Positions 46,810 through 64,000 of a stretch of DNA of 64,000 nt are shown here, one piece after another. The DNA is from Echinometra lucunter. Taxonomy: Eukaryota > Echinodermata > Echinoidea > Camarodonta > Echinometridae. The notes under the pieces were generated by a model. That model saw nothing but the letters and a program-made list of their open reading frames with translations. It ran no database searches and was not told where the DNA came from. Where the stretch lies: NCBI GenBank assembly GCA_029962745.1, contig CM057151.1, forward strand, positions 178,001 to 242,000, written 5' to 3'. A program made the translations under genes and the position numbers. The number at the start of each line of letters is the position of its first letter. Positions within the stretch are counted from its first letter, which is position 1.

Positions 46810-46822
46810 CAAAATTTTTTAG

Positions 46823-47036
46823 AGGTGTTGTGGCTCAGTAGATAAGTCTCCGGACTTTGAACTACAAGGTCCGGGGTTCGAATCCCTGCCGCGGCACTAA
46901 TGTCCTTTGGTAAGATATGAATCTACATTTGCCACATCTTTCGGATGGTGACGTTAAAGGTTGGTCCCAGACGTAAATAATCATATTTGATTGATACACG
47001 TCTGTAAAAACCCAATTCAACAACAACAACAATGAT
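46823..47036 (+). mobile_element. tRNA-derived SINE, family 1, truncated
   Basis: The head is GGTGTTGTGGCTCAGTAGAT with B box GGGGTTCGAATCCC. The body AATGTCCTTTGGTAAGATAT and ATTTGCCAC then diverges, ending in CAACAACAACAACAATGAT. Confidence 0.85.
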
Positions 47037-49745
47037 AACTTTTCATTTCCAATCCTGTTCCTCAATCAGAATACACTGCATAAGTACATGCAGAAAGAAA
47101 TAAAACTAATCCCCCCCCCCCCCCCCCTTTTCATCACAATCACTACCATGATACAGACGTATTGGCAAGAAAATTTTAGATTGCAAAATGAAACTTCTTT
47201 TGAAATTAACAATTTCAAAGACTTCTTGAGATGCAACTGAGAAAAGAAAGGCAAAAATAAAAGGATGAAATAAGAACAAAGAGGAGATAAAAGGTAATGA
47301 AAACAGACAATTCAGGTGTTAAGTGATGAATTCAAATTTACGTAAAATGACAATACTATTATTATCTCATCACTGCAGTTCAGACAATTTACAAACTTGA
47401 AGATGAACTAATACTGGTACTAATATTTTATGAGATATACTACCAATCAACAGTGGTTCACTTTTTCATGGTGCATCTTGATGTAGAACAAAGTCCCATT
47501 TATACACCAAATTTTACAATTCATAGACCTGTTTTTAATTCAAACCAGAAAGACAAGCATTTCTTAAGAGTAGGCAAGGAATATTAGAAACAAATAGATT
47601 TAGGCAGTTCAAATTGTAAAGGCACTGAAAGGGCTATAACCCCACACATAATCATGACCTCAATAATACTGCACTACCATGGATTTGTTTTATCTGTTTG
47701 CAATCTTAAATAACATTCCTTTCTCTTCTATTGATACTTTAAATTGAAATGATGTTATCCACAAGCCTTAAAGCTATGCCTTCTGCCACTGATTTCAGAT
47801 ATAATGTAACAATAAGATTTATAAACTGCACTTTGATATAAGCATTTCTATGTGACATGGCACATTTTGAAAGTGGCTCCACCAGTGCCAGACGTGGAAA
47901 ATATTATCACGACATGATAAGGGCTAAGTACAAAGTAGGTCATCATAATCACCAAGAAGTGTGCAGTTTTAGATAAAGCTTTCATTCATCTTTAATACCC
48001 TTAAGTCAAATCAATTATTTTTTAAATTATTTTAAAAAACCCTCAATTACTGAATGTTTTCATTGCAATGCTTTTATCTCCACTCTATCAATTGGCAATA
48101 TTAAATCATAAAGCTTTTAAGGCAATCATCTTCACAAATTCAAAGAATGAAAGTAGTCTCAACCGAAAGCTCTTATCAATGTTTACTATGCTACTCTGGT
48201 CAGGTGTGTCACAAATATGAAAGGAAAAATAATGTACATGTTCCATTGTGGACTTCTGCAGTATGTTAAATGGCAAGATTAAATTTTATATGATCTACAT
48301 TTCTACAGTATGAAAACATTCTACATTTTATATCTTCATTTATTAACAACATACTCAACATAATGGAATTTCTACAAAAGCAAGCCATCCAAACAATACA
48401 GACAAATTACATTACTTTTGCGTTATTGCAAGAATATCAAGAGTAACAATTCCTGCTATCAATACTATAATTGCAAATTCAGCACTCATGTTTAAAAAGA
48501 AAAAAGGTAAGATAGTTTCCACAAAATAACAATATAATAAAACTACAATATGATTAAACAGTATAAAGAAATTCATTCATAGCATGAAAGGTGCATCATT
48601 GCCAATCTTGACATCATTCTTCAACTATTCCAAACTAAATATTGCTCTACGTCCAACAACATCACATAAATAGACTCAATAACTTTAAGGTAATAAAGGC
48701 ATACATGTACTGTTCCTCTATAATTATGTAAAATATGATAGCAATACATTATACACTAGACAGAAAATTAATACTGAAGTTAAGGCACAGATTTGTTAGA
48801 AATATTTTTTGTATGAAACTGTATACCATAAACACACATAGAATCAATATGTGATTCACTGACAATATTTACAATGTTGATGGAATGAACTTGTGCATGC
48901 ATTCACTGGATTTCCTTGGTTATGCAATTAGCCGGATTGCAAGCATCCATGCCATAAGCCCCAAACATCCTACTAATGTGAGCCAAGGATACTAGGTAGC
49001 ACAAATGTTGACCTCAATACTGATTTGACATTGCACTATAATTGTCCTGCCCCCCCCCCCCCCCCACCCCCACCCTTCTCTCTCTCTCTCTCATCTTTCT
49101 CCTTTTTTTCTGTAATCACCACTCTTCCCTTTTCTCTTCCTGTCTGCCTTCTTTACGTATTTTAACATATTTTCTTGAAATGGTTTCTATACAAGGTTTC
49201 ATTGTCTTACATTGCTTTTATCTGTACATCTCCCCCTCCCCCTCCCCTCTCTCCCCCTCTCTCTCCCCCCTCTCCCTCTCTCTCTCTCTCGCGCTATTTT
49301 AATACCTTTTTTACAATGGTTTCGGTAAAAGGTTTCAATATCTTGTAGCTATGTTTCACCCCATGTTACCCCATTTTCTATCAACTAGCCTCAATAACAC
49401 ATGAAATGTTACATAAGGTAATGGAAGTGGCAAGATGATTCTTTGCAACATACAATATACAGGTACTAATATAAAACGTCACTTCTTATCTTATGCAACA
49501 TCTTATAGTTGTTACTCTCCCAAATCTATTTTGCAGCTACTTAAAAATACAAATATGTAGCTATTCCCAGTCTAAAAGGAAATCTGAAATGAATGATAGG
49601 TGTAGGGCCTACTAAATATAAAAACTGTGAATTCCTTTGGACTTTGTACTACTACTACCATTATATAAATGATGAGATCTCTCCAACCTTCCTACTCCAT
49701 CTTCAGCCACATCTTCCTGAAACTACTTGATCCAACCTTTACTGG
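47037..49745. other. intergenic, probably includes the cped1 3' UTR
   Basis: It holds C runs (47110-47127, 49050-49066) and CT-rich tracts (49078-49092, 49231-49291). No polyadenylation signal could be assigned with confidence. Confidence 0.5.
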
Positions 49746-63122
<13,377 letters not shown>

Positions 63123-64000
63123 CTAGAAGTAAAATCAACAATGGAATCACAGTACAGGACATTACAAATAAAATGAAACTTTGCATGTATGATATTCTAT
63201 GTACTCCACATAAGATTCTAGGCCTCTGACTGATCTAAGCTGCAGTGATTAAAATGGATCTGAACTATTATGTCACAGAGATCTGCATTTCTTCTTTGAA
63301 CAGTTCTGTTATTTTTACACCTAAATACACATAGCAATTTTTATATGTGTAATGGATATACAGCATATCAAAGCATTACTTGTACACTGCACATAAACCA
63401 CACTATAAAAAAAGAAAATGAACCATCCTTGAAGTCGAAAATTCCTTGATTATTATCACAAAACCTACTGAGTTGTATATTGTCGCTTTCCCGGAAAAAG
63501 GCCACTAACGCACACGTGCGAGAAATGTACGTTTTCGAGAAAAACGCGAATGAAGTTTTGACCTTATTTTGAGCTTTTAGCAGCTAGTGTATTATTTTTC
63601 CGTCCTAACTCTCAAACTTTCTGACATCTGAATATTTTGTGCTTTTATTTAAAACACTCTAAAGGTTTTCTAATCATTAGCATTTTATCTTTAACGGCTT
63701 TCTTCCCGGACCAAAAATGCGCGAATACGTAAATCCAGTTCCCAGAAAAAGGCCGCTAATGCGAATCGGTCTATGCGCGTAAGCACATTGAGTGAAGAAT
63801 CGCGTCTTTCTTCCGGGAACAAAAAAATGCGCAATAGTTCCCAGAAAAAGGATGCTATTGCAAATCGGTCTATGCACGTAAGCACGTTGAGTGAGGAGGA
63901 ATTCACGTGCTCACGTAATTTTGCTTATTTGGCTAATTACGTCATGACGTCAAATTGAGGTTCGAGAATTGTACGAGAAGAAAGCTTATGATATGCTTTT
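63123..64000. other. cped1 intron, upstream part
   Basis: No further cped1 exon was found to the right edge. The last 500 bases carry the 100-bp tandem duplication listed separately. Confidence 0.55.
63738..63895. repeat. 100-bp-spaced tandem duplication
   Basis: TTCCCAGAAAAAGG, GCAAATCGGTCTATGC and GTAAGCACGTTGAGTGA occur at 63738 and again 100 bp later, about 90% alike. A weaker third piece starts at 63490 (TTCCCGGAAAAAGGCC). Confidence 0.8.

Overview
This is an animal nuclear genomic window: AT-rich, with introns, and full of transposon and satellite remnants. Three multi-exon protein genes can be rebuilt exon by exon. All are on the minus strand and therefore read right to left. The gene content, many runs of 10 or more C or G, tRNA-derived SINEs and foldback MITEs suggest an invertebrate deuterostome. 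A sea urchin or other echinoderm is my best guess; the species cannot be fixed from the sequence alone.

Left part (543-13046): a TBC1D22-family RabGAP. Ten coding exons are present with matching splice phases. The last coding exon, which should hold the C-terminal ~40 residues, lies beyond the left edge. Its introns hold a 7-copy 46-bp repeat, a ~24-copy 54-bp minisatellite, a LINE fragment, a 134-bp foldback element and a 374-bp MITE with a perfect 8-bp target-site duplication.

Middle (13047-20616): an intergenic stretch with a dead L2/CR1-like non-LTR retrotransposon, a 28-bp tandem array and two foldback MITEs.

Centre (20617-37768): a complete wnt16 gene of five exons and 428 codons, from signal peptide to the terminal Cys-rich domain. 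Intron 3 has a GC-AG splice pair. Intron 1 carries a 640-bp Tc1-like foldback element and a SINE.

Intergenic (37769-49745): several copies of one tRNA-derived SINE family, a long CT tract, a repeat copy hit by two nested insertions, and a 69-bp tandem array.

Right part (49746-63122): fifteen coding exons (866 codons) of a CPED1 homologue. It has an N-terminal region resembling tubulin-tyrosine-ligase/ATP-grasp proteins, then a cadherin-like beta-sandwich, then a PC-esterase domain ending at a stop codon. The 5' end lies beyond the right edge. A probable tRNA-Arg(TCT) gene sits in its last intron.

The order and orientation CPED1 -> WNT16 on the same strand is what I recall from vertebrates, so the window appears to preserve an old deuterostome gene pair. 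I found no sign of a prokaryotic-type defence or biosynthetic system. The points most worth following up are the CPED1-WNT16 linkage, the TTL-like region of CPED1, the GC-AG intron, and a set of MITEs sharing a CAC..TAAAAA terminus.
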